Positions 17,182 to 24,853 of a DNA stretch of 64,000 bases are shown here, one piece after another. Position 1 is the first letter of the stretch. Each line of letters begins with the position of its first letter. Made by a program: the position numbers and the translations under genes. A model generated the notes under the pieces. That model saw nothing but the letters and a program-made list of their open reading frames with translations. It ran no database searches and was not told the origin of the DNA. Origin of the DNA: CBFGWV01 sp965652545 (GTDB lineage: Bacteria > Pseudomonadota > Gammaproteobacteria > Competibacterales > Competibacteraceae). Where the stretch lies: the NCBI GenBank assembly GCA_965652545.1, contig CBFGWV010000003.1:1-64000 (forward strand), given 5' to 3'.

Positions 17182-17934
17182 CTAATCAGAGTCGTCGCTC
17201 ATTCGTTGAAAAAAATCGTTCCGAGAGTGCCGGTCATACTCGGGATAGTCAAATAGATTCAAAAGTGACAAATGCCTGTGAACCACGTCCACTGCTATCA
17301 TGGAACGCCAGCCGGCTGACAGCATTTTGCTGTGGAGCGCTGCGTCAGCATCATACCCCACTTGTGCATAGGCGGACTTTCGGAACAGTAGCAAGCGTCC
17401 TGCCGGGTTGTGTGCATTCGAGAGACGTTCCTCTCCAGCCTCGAACCTCCGCATCGGGGCTCCAGCTTTGATCAGGAAGTCCAATTCCTCTCGTTCTACT
17501 TCCGGAAACATTCGCCTGGCGTGTCGAGAATCGACAAAATCCCGCTTGTCGACGATCGATCCAAGCAAGCCGAGCCCAGGATCGGCATGGGCGTGCTCAA
17601 GCATGCGTTGCAGCCAGCAAGGCGACGTGTCGGCTACGACAGTATCGGACTCCACCACCACGAAGAACTCATCTAACTGTTCCCAGTAGTCTCCTATAAG
17701 CTGTGGTACGCGTCGGGGTGAATTCTCCGCGCAGCGATGCACGCCGTAAAACATGTCCCTACGTTCGAAACCCGCAATAACCTCACCAACTAGAGGATCA
17801 GCGGATGCGTTATCAGCGAGGACAAACCGACAGGGCACTGTGGTATGTCTGTACAACGCATCCAGACACGCCCACAAATAAAGGGGGCGCTGCCAACTGA
17901 GCACAAATATCACCGGCGCACTTGAGTTCGTCAC
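17182..17934 (-). CDS. Glycosyltransferase-like protein (GT-A fold)
   Basis: A protein of about 250 residues resembling GT2-like transferases. Seen: an N-terminal SAPVIFVLSWQRPLYLWACL; the nucleotide-binding strand FVLADNASADPL; a VVVESDTVV segment in the position of the DXD motif; and C-terminal GWRSMIAVDVVHRHLSLLN. The start is uncertain: GTG at 17934 has a GAGG eight bases upstream, while TTG at 17967 lacks a clear site. Base composition is AT-richer than the flanking housekeeping genes. It is convergent with the fibre gene and divergent from the sulfotransferase, so a role in decorating a surface polymer or protein is plausible but unproven. Confidence 0.7.
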   Translation of the reverse strand: MTNSSAPVIFVLSWQRPLYLWACLDALYRHTTVPCRFVLADNASADPLVGEVIAGFERRDMFYGVHRCAENSPRRVPQLIGDYWEQLDEFFVVVESDTVVADTSPCWLQRMLEHAHADPGLGLLGSIVDKRDFVDSRHARRMFPEVEREELDFLIKAGAPMRRFEAGEERLSNAHNPAGRLLLFRKSAYAQVGYDADAALHSKMLSAGWRSMIAVDVVHRHLSLLNLFDYPEYDRHSRNDFFQRMSDDSD

Positions 17935-18021
17935 CGCATCAACCTCGCTCCCGGGCACAGAAATCAACCCATGCTACAATATCGATCATCATAGGATGAA
18001 GAATACATCACCCAACCGCAC

Positions 18022-18774
18022 ATGCAGAAAATCGACTTCCTCGTTGCCGGAACACAAAAAGGTGGCACTACCGCGCTCTTCCATTATCTTTCAAAACACG
18101 CCGAAATCGGTATCGGAGAGCGCAAGGAAATCCATTTTTTCGATCGCGATGCTTATGCCGACGAGGCAAACCCCAAAAACATTGCTAGAGCCTATCACAA
18201 CCACTTTACTGATGATGCTCTATCAAAAACAACTGGGGATTTCACACCGATCTACATGTACTGGAAACCTTGCCCGACTCGAATCCACCGATACAACCCG
18301 AACATAAAACTCATCCTCTCACTTCGAAATCCTATTGAGCGCGCCTTCTCGCATTGGAATATGGAGCGATCAAGAGGTGCCGAGTCACTGCCGTTCGACG
18401 ATGCGATCCGAACCGAAGCCCACCGCCTCCGGGATTGTCCAAACCAGCAACATCGGGTGTACTCATACATTGATCGCGGCCGCTACCATGAACAGATCAA
18501 ACGCCTCCTGAGGCTATTCCCAGAATCGAACATCCTTCTATATCGTAGCGAGGAACTGATCACAGCACCCAGAGAGACGCTGGAGAAGATCTGTACCTTC
18601 CTGGGCGTCTCCCGCCCCACGTTCACTGAACCGGCACGCATTCATCACACGCCATATAAAAGTACGCTTGCCCCTGAGGATCGCAAGTACCTGATTGATG
18701 CGTTGGCACCGAGCATAGAAGCACTGGAGAATCTCACCGGATGGAGTCTGAGTGATTGGACACACATGCCATAG
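18022..18774 (+). CDS. PAPS-dependent sulfotransferase
   Basis: A 250-residue cytoplasmic enzyme expected to transfer sulfate from PAPS to a carbohydrate hydroxyl or amine. Seen: the 5'-phosphosulfate loop FLVAGTQKGGTTALFHYL (residues 6-23); KEIHFFDRD; the GDFTPIYMYW segment; the 3'-phosphate-binding motif LILSLRNPIERAFSHW; and a C-terminal Arg/His region. The length suits bacterial heparan-sulfate-NDST-type sulfotransferases. It is AT-richer than its neighbours (18241-18300 is 31/60 GC). It lies between a divergent glycosyltransferase and parE, probably as an acquired polysaccharide-modification gene. The acceptor is unknown. Confidence 0.85.
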   Translation: MQKIDFLVAGTQKGGTTALFHYLSKHAEIGIGERKEIHFFDRDAYADEANPKNIARAYHNHFTDDALSKTTGDFTPIYMYWKPCPTRIHRYNPNIKLILSLRNPIERAFSHWNMERSRGAESLPFDDAIRTEAHRLRDCPNQQHRVYSYIDRGRYHEQIKRLLRLFPESNILLYRSEELITAPRETLEKICTFLGVSRPTFTEPARIHHTPYKSTLAPEDRKYLIDALAPSIEALENLTGWSLSDWTHMP

Positions 18775-18813
18775 TGTTATGACGACGGATTCACAAGCCG
18801 TGAGATATTAAGC

Positions 18814-20706
18814 CTACCCCACAACCTCGGCCTCGTTCCCGTTGGCCTCCAGCCACACCCGCCGATCCGATGCACGTTTCTTGGCCAGCAACATGTCCAT
18901 CAGCCCGTCGGTGTCGTCGCCGTCCTCCAGCGTAAGCCGCACCAGCCGCCGGGTGTCCGGGTCCATGGTGGTTTCGCGAAGCTGGAGCGGGTTCATCTCG
19001 CCCAGGCCTTTGAAGCGCGTGACATTGACCTTGCCTTTCTTGTTCTCGGCCGCAATGCGATCGAGGATGCCTTGCTTTTCTGCCTCATCCAGGGCGTAGG
19101 CGACCTCTTTGCCGATATCCACGCGATACAGCGGAGGCATGGCGACGTACACGTGCCCGGCGGCGACCAGGGGGCGGAAATGACGCACGAACAAGGCACA
19201 CAGCAACGTGGCGATGTGCAGGCCGTCGGAGTCGGCATCGGCCAGGATGCAGACCTTGCCGTAGCGCAGGCCCTCCAGCGACGCGCTGCCGGGGTCCACG
19301 CCGATGGCCACGCTGATGTCGTGAATCTCCTGCGAGGCCAGCACCTCGCCCGGGTCGACCTCCCAACTGTTGAGGATTTTGCCGCGCAGCGGCATCACCG
19401 CCTGGAACTCGCGGTTGCGCGCCTGCTTGGCCGAACCGCCGGCGGAGTCACCCTCGACCAGGAACAGCTCGCCCCGCGCCAAGTCCTGGGCGGAGCAGTC
19501 GGCCAGCTTGCCCGGTAGCGCCGGGCCGCTGGCGATGCGCTTGCGCACGACTTTTTTCGCCGCTTTCATCCGCCGCCCGGCGTTGCCGATGGCGAACTGG
19601 GCGATACGCTCGCCCTGCTCGGTGTGCTGGTTCAGCCACAGGCTGAAGGCATCCTTGACCACGCCGGAGACGAACACGGCACATTCGCGCGAGGACAGGC
19701 GCTCCTTGGTCTGTCCGGAGAACTGCGGGTCCTCCAGCTTCACCGAGAGCACGTAGCTCACCCCCTCCCACACGTCTTCGGGGGCCAGGCGTAAGCCCCT
19801 GGGCAAGAGGTTGCGGAACTCGCAGAACTCGCGCACGGCCTCGGTCAGGCCGGTACGCAGCCCATTGACATGGGTACCGCCCTGCGCGGTGGGGATGAGG
19901 TTGACGTAGGCCTCGGTGACCGCGTCACCACCTTCGGGCAGCCAGCACAAGGCCCACTCGACCGCCTCGTGCTTGGCGGCGAACTGGCCGATGAACGGTG
20001 GGTCGGGAAGGCGCTCGAAGCCGTCCAGTGCCTCGGTCAGGTAATCGGTCAACCCATCGGCATAACACCAGGCGATGTGCTCGTCGGCGGCCAGGTCGTG
20101 AAACTCGACCGACAGCCCAGGGCACAGCACGGCCTTGGCCCGCAACAGGTGCTTGAGCCGCGCCGGGGCGATCCGCGGGCTGTCGAAATACTGCGGGTCG
20201 GGCCAGAAACGCACGGTGGTGCCGGTGATGCGCTTACCCACTGTACCGACGACATCGAGATCCTCGACCTTGTCGCCGCTGGCGAAGGCCATCGTGTGAA
20301 TCTGCCCGTTGCGACGGACGGTGACCTCCAGGCGCAGGGACAAGGCATTGACCACCGACACACCGACGCCATGCAAACCGCCCGAGAACTGATAATTGCG
20401 GTGCGAGAACTTCCCGCCGGCGTGCAACCGGGTGAGGATGAGCTCCACACCGGGTACGCCGTGCTCGGGATGAATGTCCACGGGCATGCCGCGGCCGTCG
20501 TCTTCCACCGACAGCGAGCCGTCTTCGTGTACGGTGACGATCACGCGCTTGGCGAACCCGGCCAAGGCCTCGTCGACGCTGTTGTCGATGACCTCCTGGG
20601 CAAGGTGGTTGGGTCGAGTCGTGTCGGTGTACATACCCGGGCGCTTGCGCACCGGATCCAGACCGCTCAAGACTTCAATGGCAGAGGCGTCGTAGGCCGA
20701 ACTCAT
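18814..20706 (-). CDS. parE: DNA topoisomerase IV subunit B
   Basis: A 630-residue ATPase subunit of topoisomerase IV. Seen: a GHKL ATPase N-terminus with EVIDNSVDEALAGF, VEDDGRGMPVDIH and GGLHGVGVSVVNAL; the TOPRIM motifs FLVEGDSAGGSAKQARNR and CILADADSDGLHIATLL (the DxDxD metal site); and the tail LGEMNPLQLRETTMDP. E. coli ParE is also 630 residues. The start ATG at 20706 is 11 bp from the nominal start of the divergent phospholipase-D gene. It is on the same strand as parC but separated by the cassette. Confidence 0.97.
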   Translation of the reverse strand: MSSAYDASAIEVLSGLDPVRKRPGMYTDTTRPNHLAQEVIDNSVDEALAGFAKRVIVTVHEDGSLSVEDDGRGMPVDIHPEHGVPGVELILTRLHAGGKFSHRNYQFSGGLHGVGVSVVNALSLRLEVTVRRNGQIHTMAFASGDKVEDLDVVGTVGKRITGTTVRFWPDPQYFDSPRIAPARLKHLLRAKAVLCPGLSVEFHDLAADEHIAWCYADGLTDYLTEALDGFERLPDPPFIGQFAAKHEAVEWALCWLPEGGDAVTEAYVNLIPTAQGGTHVNGLRTGLTEAVREFCEFRNLLPRGLRLAPEDVWEGVSYVLSVKLEDPQFSGQTKERLSSRECAVFVSGVVKDAFSLWLNQHTEQGERIAQFAIGNAGRRMKAAKKVVRKRIASGPALPGKLADCSAQDLARGELFLVEGDSAGGSAKQARNREFQAVMPLRGKILNSWEVDPGEVLASQEIHDISVAIGVDPGSASLEGLRYGKVCILADADSDGLHIATLLCALFVRHFRPLVAAGHVYVAMPPLYRVDIGKEVAYALDEAEKQGILDRIAAENKKGKVNVTRFKGLGEMNPLQLRETTMDPDTRRLVRLTLEDGDDTDGLMDMLLAKKRASDRRVWLEANGNEAEVVG

Positions 20707-20717
20707 GGATATCCGTT

Positions 20718-21935
20718 TTGCCGCTTGATACTCGTAACCGGCCTAGTGTAGCCGGATTGCGGACGCTGAGAGTCCACCGACACACCTCGCCGCCATTGCG
20801 GGCGGGGAACCGGGTGGCGTTCTGGGTGGATGGCGATGCCTGGCTGCACCGGGTATGGGAGGCGATCGACGGCGCCCGTCGGCGGGTGTGGCTGGAGGTC
20901 TACACACTCGCTCCCGACCCGGTCGGTCTGGAAACTCTCGCCCGACTGGCCGCGGCTGCTCATCGCGGCTGCGAGGTGGTGCTGGTGGTGGATGCCATCG
21001 GCTCCAGTGCGCTGTGGGAGTGGCATACCCGCGAGGCCCGCGCGGCCGGCATCCGGGTGCTGGTGTTCAACCCCATCCGCTTGTGGCGGTGGCGGCGCTC
21101 CTGGCTGCTGCGCGACCACCGCAAGCTGTTGATCATCGATGACAGCCGGGCGTTCACCGGTGGGCGCAACTTCGGGGTGCGCTACGGCGGCGCGCAACTG
21201 GGTGAGGCGCCGTTCTACGACCTGGCCGTCGAGGTGGAGGGCCCGGCGCTGATCGACTTGGCGGCCGCATTTGCCGAAACACTGGCCGAGTTGAAGCAGC
21301 CCATTGCGCTCCTCGCCTGCGCTCCGGAAATCCGCGGGCCGTATCGCGTCCAGGTCCTGGCCTCGAACCCCGGCCGCCGGCGCAGGACGCTTCAGCGCCA
21401 GTTGCGTCTGGCCGTGGGCGGAAGCCGCCGGCAGTGCCTGCTGGTGACGCCGTATCTGTTGCCCTCGCTGCGCCTGTTGTATCTGCTGCGTCGCCAGGCG
21501 CGCCGCGGTGTGCGGGTGACGATCATCACCGCTTACCAGTCCGATGTGCGTCTGGTGGACTGGGCGCGGGCGCATATTCAGCATCGGCTGACGCAGGCCG
21601 GGGTCGAGGTGTTCGAATACCCCTACCCTTTGCACGCCAAAGCGCTGGTATGCGATGACGAGTTGGCCTGGGTGGGGTCGTTCAACATGGACCGGTTCAC
21701 CGAACGCCATGTCCTGGAGCTCGGCGTCGCCGTGCACGATGCCCGCTTCGCCGGTGAGCTGCGCCTGCGCTTGGAGACGGACCTGCTCATCCCCGCAACC
21801 GCACCGGCGACCGATGCGCGCAAACGCCCGTGGTGGCAGAAGCTGCGCGACGGGTTGGCCTATTGGTTGTTGGATATCCGGGCAGTCACCGGCGCCGCAC
21901 CCGTAGCAAAGAATGACGCGCAAGATGCCCCTTAA
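20718..21935 (+). CDS. Phospholipase D-family cardiolipin synthase
   Basis: A 405-residue (or slightly shorter) two-HKD enzyme, most like ClsB: phosphatidyl transfer making cardiolipin at the inner membrane. Seen: HKD motif 1 RDHRKLLIIDDSRAFTGGRN and HKD motif 2 YPLHAKALVCDDELAWVGSF, both with intact His, Lys and Asp; and EVYTLAPDPVGLETLARL. No N-terminal transmembrane pair is present, as in ClsB and unlike ClsA. The start is poorly defined: TTG at 20718 has no clear RBS and crowds parE, so TTG at 20757 or GTG at 20817 are alternatives. The C-terminus carries WWQKLRDGLAYWLLD, possibly membrane-associating. Confidence 0.85.
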   Translation: MPLDTRNRPSVAGLRTLRVHRHTSPPLRAGNRVAFWVDGDAWLHRVWEAIDGARRRVWLEVYTLAPDPVGLETLARLAAAAHRGCEVVLVVDAIGSSALWEWHTREARAAGIRVLVFNPIRLWRWRRSWLLRDHRKLLIIDDSRAFTGGRNFGVRYGGAQLGEAPFYDLAVEVEGPALIDLAAAFAETLAELKQPIALLACAPEIRGPYRVQVLASNPGRRRRTLQRQLRLAVGGSRRQCLLVTPYLLPSLRLLYLLRRQARRGVRVTIITAYQSDVRLVDWARAHIQHRLTQAGVEVFEYPYPLHAKALVCDDELAWVGSFNMDRFTERHVLELGVAVHDARFAGELRLRLETDLLIPATAPATDARKRPWWQKLRDGLAYWLLDIRAVTGAAPVAKNDAQDAP

Positions 21936-21936
21936 C

Positions 21937-21964
21937 TTAAAACTTAAAACTTAAAACTTAAAAC
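21937..21964. repeat. Tandem 7-bp repeat, CTTAAAA x4
   Basis: Four perfect copies of CTTAAAA follow two bases after the cardiolipin synthase stop codon; a partial CTTAA precedes them and includes the TAA stop. The block is strikingly AT-rich in a GC-rich region and lies between convergent genes. It is the kind of sequence that varies in copy number by slippage. Confidence 0.9.
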
Positions 21965-21978
21965 TCACCAGCATTGCT

Positions 21979-22563
21979 TCAGGCGAAATCCCGCATCAAA
22001 GCAGAGCGGGTCGCCGGATCCACCGGATGCACCGACGTTGTATAGGCCGGGTGATCGATGCCGGCGATCAGGTCGGCACCACCGCGAAGGGCGTCGATCA
22101 TTCCGGCGGTGAACTCGAAGCGCAGAAAGTGCACTGCAGACGTCTTGCTGTCGTCCTCCCGCTCCATGTCCTCGTCGGCGACGGCGTATACCTTGTCGTG
22201 ACCATCGACCCGCAGCCAGACCGTGTCCTCGATACCACGCATGCGCATCAGCGCAATACGGCGCTCGTCGACGTCGGGGTATTCGATCAGCATCGTCGCC
22301 TTGAGATTGGCGCCATCGGGAATCAGCGGATTGTATGCGGCCAGTTCATCTTCGATGCCCTCGGGCTCGAAAATACGCTCCACCCGCAGCATCTCCTGGA
22401 TCTGGTACTGCATGGTCAGCCGGTCTTCGAACAACAGCGTGACGTTCCCCCCAAGCGGCAGGGATCGATGCGCTTTGTGGGCGAGCACACGGGTGCGGAA
22501 GTCGGCACGCTGGGCGGCATACGCCTCCAGGCTCATCAAATCGGCGCGGGATAGCTTTTCCAT
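21979..22563 (-). CDS. DUF3501 family protein
   Basis: A 194-residue cytoplasmic protein of the DUF3501 family, with no established biochemical role. Seen: MEKLSRADLMSLEAYAAQR; GNVTLLFEDRLTMQYQIQEML; ERIFEPEGIEDELAAYNPLI; and a C-terminus with ALRGGADLIAGIDHPAY. The ATG at 22563 follows a GAGGGAC-like site (TCCCTCATG region). A longer frame extends 205 residues upstream but only as antiphase sequence inside the Fe-S gene, so it was rejected. It is last of the rubrerythrin / Fe-S protein / DUF3501 operon, a grouping I recall from other proteobacteria, suggesting a role in peroxide or redox protection. Confidence 0.85.
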   Translation of the reverse strand: MEKLSRADLMSLEAYAAQRADFRTRVLAHKAHRSLPLGGNVTLLFEDRLTMQYQIQEMLRVERIFEPEGIEDELAAYNPLIPDGANLKATMLIEYPDVDERRIALMRMRGIEDTVWLRVDGHDKVYAVADEDMEREDDSKTSAVHFLRFEFTAGMIDALRGGADLIAGIDHPAYTTSVHPVDPATRSALMRDFA

Positions 22564-22574
22564 GAGGGACACCT

Positions 22575-23915
22575 TTACAAACCGTAGGCCAAGCGAAGCA
22601 GGCTGAGCGGATGGGTGGGCGTAGAGCCATCGCGCAGGCCGTTCTCGATGTGATGGCCGGCGATCGGGCAGTCGCTGGCGTAGTGATCGCCCGCGGCATC
22701 CTTGACCTTCTTCACGACCGGTTTTGCGATCTTCATCGCATTGTCGAAGGTTTCGGCGCGCACGCCGTAGGTGCCGTCGTGACCGGCACAACGCTCGATG
22801 GGCAGCACCTTGGTGCCCGGTACCAGCTCCAGCACCTCGCGGGTCTTCTGACCGACGTTCTGCACCCGCTGATGGCAGGCCACGTGGTAGGACACCGTGC
22901 CCAAGGGTGTCTTGAAGGCCGTATCGAGCAGCCCGGCCCGATGGCGCAGCATCAGGTACTCGAACGGGTCGAATATCGCCCGCGCCACCTGCTGCACATC
23001 GGCGTCGTCGGGGAAGATCAGCGGCAATTCCTGCTTGAACATCAGCACGCACGAGGGCACCGGTGCAACGATGTCGTGGCCGGCGTCCACCAGGGCTTTG
23101 AGCTTTGGCAGGTTGTGGTCCTTGAGGCGCGCGACGGACGCCAGGTCGCCGAGCTCCATTTTGGGCATGCCGCAGCATTTGGAGTCGGCCACCAACGTCA
23201 CCGGAATCCCGTTGTGCTGGAACACCGCGACCAGGTCTTCACCCAGATGGGGCTCGTTGTAGTTGCCGTAGCACGTGGAGAACAGTGCCACCTTGCCACG
23301 GGTCTGCTCGCTGGGCGTGACCTCGCCCGCCGGCGCGTGGGTCTTCATGCGTTGTGTCAGCGTGCGTGTCGCATACGGCGGCAGTTTGGCCTCGGCGTGT
23401 ACGCCCAGCTGTTTCTGCAAGAGTTTGCGCATCGTCGGATTGCGGTTGACGGCGTTCACGGTCTGGGTGACCACCGGGATGCCGGCGAACTTGCCCACCA
23501 GGTCGGTCGAGGTGATGAGTTTGTCGCGACGCCGCGTTTTGCCTTGTTTGAACGCGACCGCCTTGGCCCGCAGCATCAGGTGCGGAAAATCGACGTTCCA
23601 TTCATGCGGCGGCACGTACGGGCATTTGGTGAGATAGCACATGTCGCACAGGTAGCACTGGTCGACGACCTTCCAATAGTCCGTCTTGTCGACACCATCC
23701 AGCTCCATGGTCGAACTCTCGTCGATCAAGTCGAACAGTGTCGGAAAGGAATGACACAGACTAAAGCAGCGCCGACAACCGTGGCAGATGTCGAACACCC
23801 GCTCCATCTCGGCCATGACCGAGGTCTCGTCGTAGAAATCCGGATTCTTCCAATCCAAGGGGTGTCGGGTCGGCGCCTCCAGGCTGCCTTCGCGACGGGC
23901 GGTGGGTTCGGCCAT
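22575..23915 (-). CDS. Fe-S oxidoreductase, GlpC / heterodisulfide reductase-like
   Basis: A 446-residue iron-sulfur protein. Seen: two [4Fe-4S] motifs, CHGCRRCFSLC (about residues 44-54) and CYLCDMCYLTKCP (about 87-99); and two CCG-type domains, with DSKCCGMPKMELGD and ACHQRVQNVGQKTREVLELV followed by ERCAGHDGTYGV. No membrane segment and no flavin motif were found. This architecture relays electrons, like GlpC or HdrD. Located 11 bp upstream of DUF3501 and downstream of rubrerythrin, it is a candidate electron donor that re-reduces the di-iron centre of the rubrerythrin, which here lacks its own rubredoxin domain. That pairing is inference. Confidence 0.88.
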   Translation of the reverse strand: MAEPTARREGSLEAPTRHPLDWKNPDFYDETSVMAEMERVFDICHGCRRCFSLCHSFPTLFDLIDESSTMELDGVDKTDYWKVVDQCYLCDMCYLTKCPYVPPHEWNVDFPHLMLRAKAVAFKQGKTRRRDKLITSTDLVGKFAGIPVVTQTVNAVNRNPTMRKLLQKQLGVHAEAKLPPYATRTLTQRMKTHAPAGEVTPSEQTRGKVALFSTCYGNYNEPHLGEDLVAVFQHNGIPVTLVADSKCCGMPKMELGDLASVARLKDHNLPKLKALVDAGHDIVAPVPSCVLMFKQELPLIFPDDADVQQVARAIFDPFEYLMLRHRAGLLDTAFKTPLGTVSYHVACHQRVQNVGQKTREVLELVPGTKVLPIERCAGHDGTYGVRAETFDNAMKIAKPVVKKVKDAAGDHYASDCPIAGHHIENGLRDGSTPTHPLSLLRLAYGL

Positions 23916-23960
23916 GACGAGCGACTCCTCGGACTGACGGTGTGGTTGCGGGCAAGACGG

Positions 23961-24000
23961 CGTCGGCCGCGGGCGCAGGAAACACAGCCCGTGGCCGACG
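23961..24000 (-). terminator. Strong hairpin between rubrerythrin and Fe-S genes
   Basis: CGTCGGCCGCGGGC (23961-23974) pairs with GCCCGTGGCCGACG (23987-24000) with a single wobble pair and a 12-nt loop. It lies immediately downstream of the rubrerythrin stop and upstream of the Fe-S gene, so it could be a partial terminator or an RNA-stability element setting higher rubrerythrin levels. No T-run follows. Confidence 0.55.
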
Positions 24001-24012
24001 CCGATGGACGAC

Positions 24013-24432
24013 TCAGGCGTCCAGGTTGTCCAAGGCCTTCTGGAAACGGTTCGCGTGGGAGCGCTCGGCCTTGGCCAGGGTCTCGAACCAGTCGGAGATC
24101 TCGTCGAAACCCTCGTCGCGGGCAGTCTTGGCCATACCCGGGTACATATCGGTGTATTCGTGGGTTTCGCCCGCGATGGCGGCCTTCAGGTTGGCGCCGG
24201 TGGCGCCGATGGGCAGGCCCGTGGCCGGGTCGCCGACCGCCTCCAGGTACTCGAGATGGCCATGGGCGTGTCCGGTCTCACCCTCTGCGGTTGAGCGGAA
24301 CACGGCGGCGACATCGTTGTAGCCCTCCACATCGGCCTTGGCGGCGAAGTACAGATAGCGGCGGTTGGCCTGCGACTCGCCGGCAAAGGCGGCCTTCAGG
24401 TTCTCTTCGGTCTGACTGCCTTTCAGTTCCAT
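24013..24432 (-). CDS. Rubrerythrin, di-iron domain only
   Basis: A 139-residue ferritin-like di-iron peroxidase that reduces H2O2 in the cytoplasm. Seen: the ligand motifs LKAAFAGESQANRRY, AEGETGHAHGHLEYLE, LKAAIAGETHEYTDMY and ETLAKAERSHANRF, the two internally repeated halves of the four-helix bundle. The C-terminal rubredoxin domain (two CxxC motifs) of classical rubrerythrin is absent, as in erythrin/sulerythrin-type proteins. ATG at 24432 is chosen because GGAGGAC precedes it; a longer frame has no such site. It heads the operon, behind a promoter that contains a perfect palindrome. Confidence 0.93.
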   Translation of the reverse strand: MELKGSQTEENLKAAFAGESQANRRYLYFAAKADVEGYNDVAAVFRSTAEGETGHAHGHLEYLEAVGDPATGLPIGATGANLKAAIAGETHEYTDMYPGMAKTARDEGFDEISDWFETLAKAERSHANRFQKALDNLDA

Positions 24433-24458
24433 ATGTCCTCCAAAGTGCGGTTTGGCAC

Positions 24459-24486
24459 GATTTAGACTAAGTCTAAACCCCTTCAA
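24459..24486 (-). promoter_or_regulatory. Rubrerythrin promoter overlapped by a 17-bp palindrome
   Basis: On the minus strand TTGAAG (24486-24481), a 16-bp spacer and TAAATC (24464-24459) form a promoter. TTTAGACTAAGTCTAAA at 24461-24477 is a perfect palindrome (eight pairs around one base) filling the spacer and the -10. The TTAGACT-1-AGTCTAA core has the 7-1-7 geometry of PerR/Irr-type Fur-family sites. The regulator is inferred, and an Rrf2-family protein is an alternative. Confidence 0.7.
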
Positions 24487-24533
24487 ATAAAGATCACGCA
24501 CCGGCCGCTGTCAATGCGTTGCCTCCGGGGAGT

Positions 24534-24563
24534 TTGACCGGGTGCATCCGGCGTCGGTAACGT
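24534..24563 (+). promoter_or_regulatory. Candidate xseB-ispA-dxs promoter
   Basis: TTGACC (24534-24539), an 18-bp spacer and TAACGT (24558-24563) lie 29 bp before the xseB start. The -35 is good and the -10 mediocre. The call rests on position and sequence alone. Confidence 0.35.
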
Positions 24564-24592
24564 AGCGACTCGCCTGCCAATGACGCCTCCCG

Positions 24593-24853
24593 ATGACCCA
24601 AGAAGCCGAGACGCCGCCACCTGACGATGCGCTGGACCTGGAGTCCGCGCTCAGCCGGCTGGAGGCCCTGGTCGATGCGCTGGAAGCCGGAGAGCTGCCG
24701 CTTGAGCAGTCGCTCTCGCGCTTCGAGAACGGCGTCGCCCTGGTACGCCGCTGCCAGCGCCTGCTCACCCTTGCCGAACAGCGCGTCGAGCAGATCACCA
24801 GCGCACGGGAGGGTGTGGACATCACCCCGTTCAAGGACGATGAATCCGCATGA
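24593..24853 (+). CDS. xseB: Exodeoxyribonuclease VII small subunit
   Basis: An 86-residue small subunit of the single-strand-specific exonuclease VII, which assembles around XseA. Seen: the family helix pair LESALSRLEALVDALEAGEL with LPLEQSLSRFENGVALVRRCQ, and C-terminal LTLAEQRVEQI. The length is normal (E. coli 80). The stop overlaps the ispA start as ATGA. It is first of the xseB-ispA-dxs unit, the same order as in E. coli. The large subunit is not in this window. Confidence 0.95.
   Translation: MTQEAETPPPDDALDLESALSRLEALVDALEAGELPLEQSLSRFENGVALVRRCQRLLTLAEQRVEQITSAREGVDITPFKDDESA

Noticed and set aside
15473..18774. Prophage remnant suggested by the S74 tail-spike domain
   Set aside because: No integrase, capsid, tail, lysis gene or attachment repeat is visible, and the protein has a Sec signal peptide.
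20703..21923. 406-codon minus-strand frame opposite the cardiolipin synthase
   Set aside because: The plus strand has both intact HKD motifs; this frame is Gln/His/Arg-rich noise.
22564..23178. N-terminal extension of DUF3501 to about 399 residues
   Set aside because: The extra 205 codons lie inside the Fe-S gene in another frame and are Arg/Gly-rich; ATG at 22563 fits the family.
22611..24470. Long plus-strand frame (619 codons) opposite the Fe-S and rubrerythrin genes
   Set aside because: Antisense shadow: low-complexity His/Arg/Gly translation, no RBS, and the opposite strand encodes recognisable families throughout.
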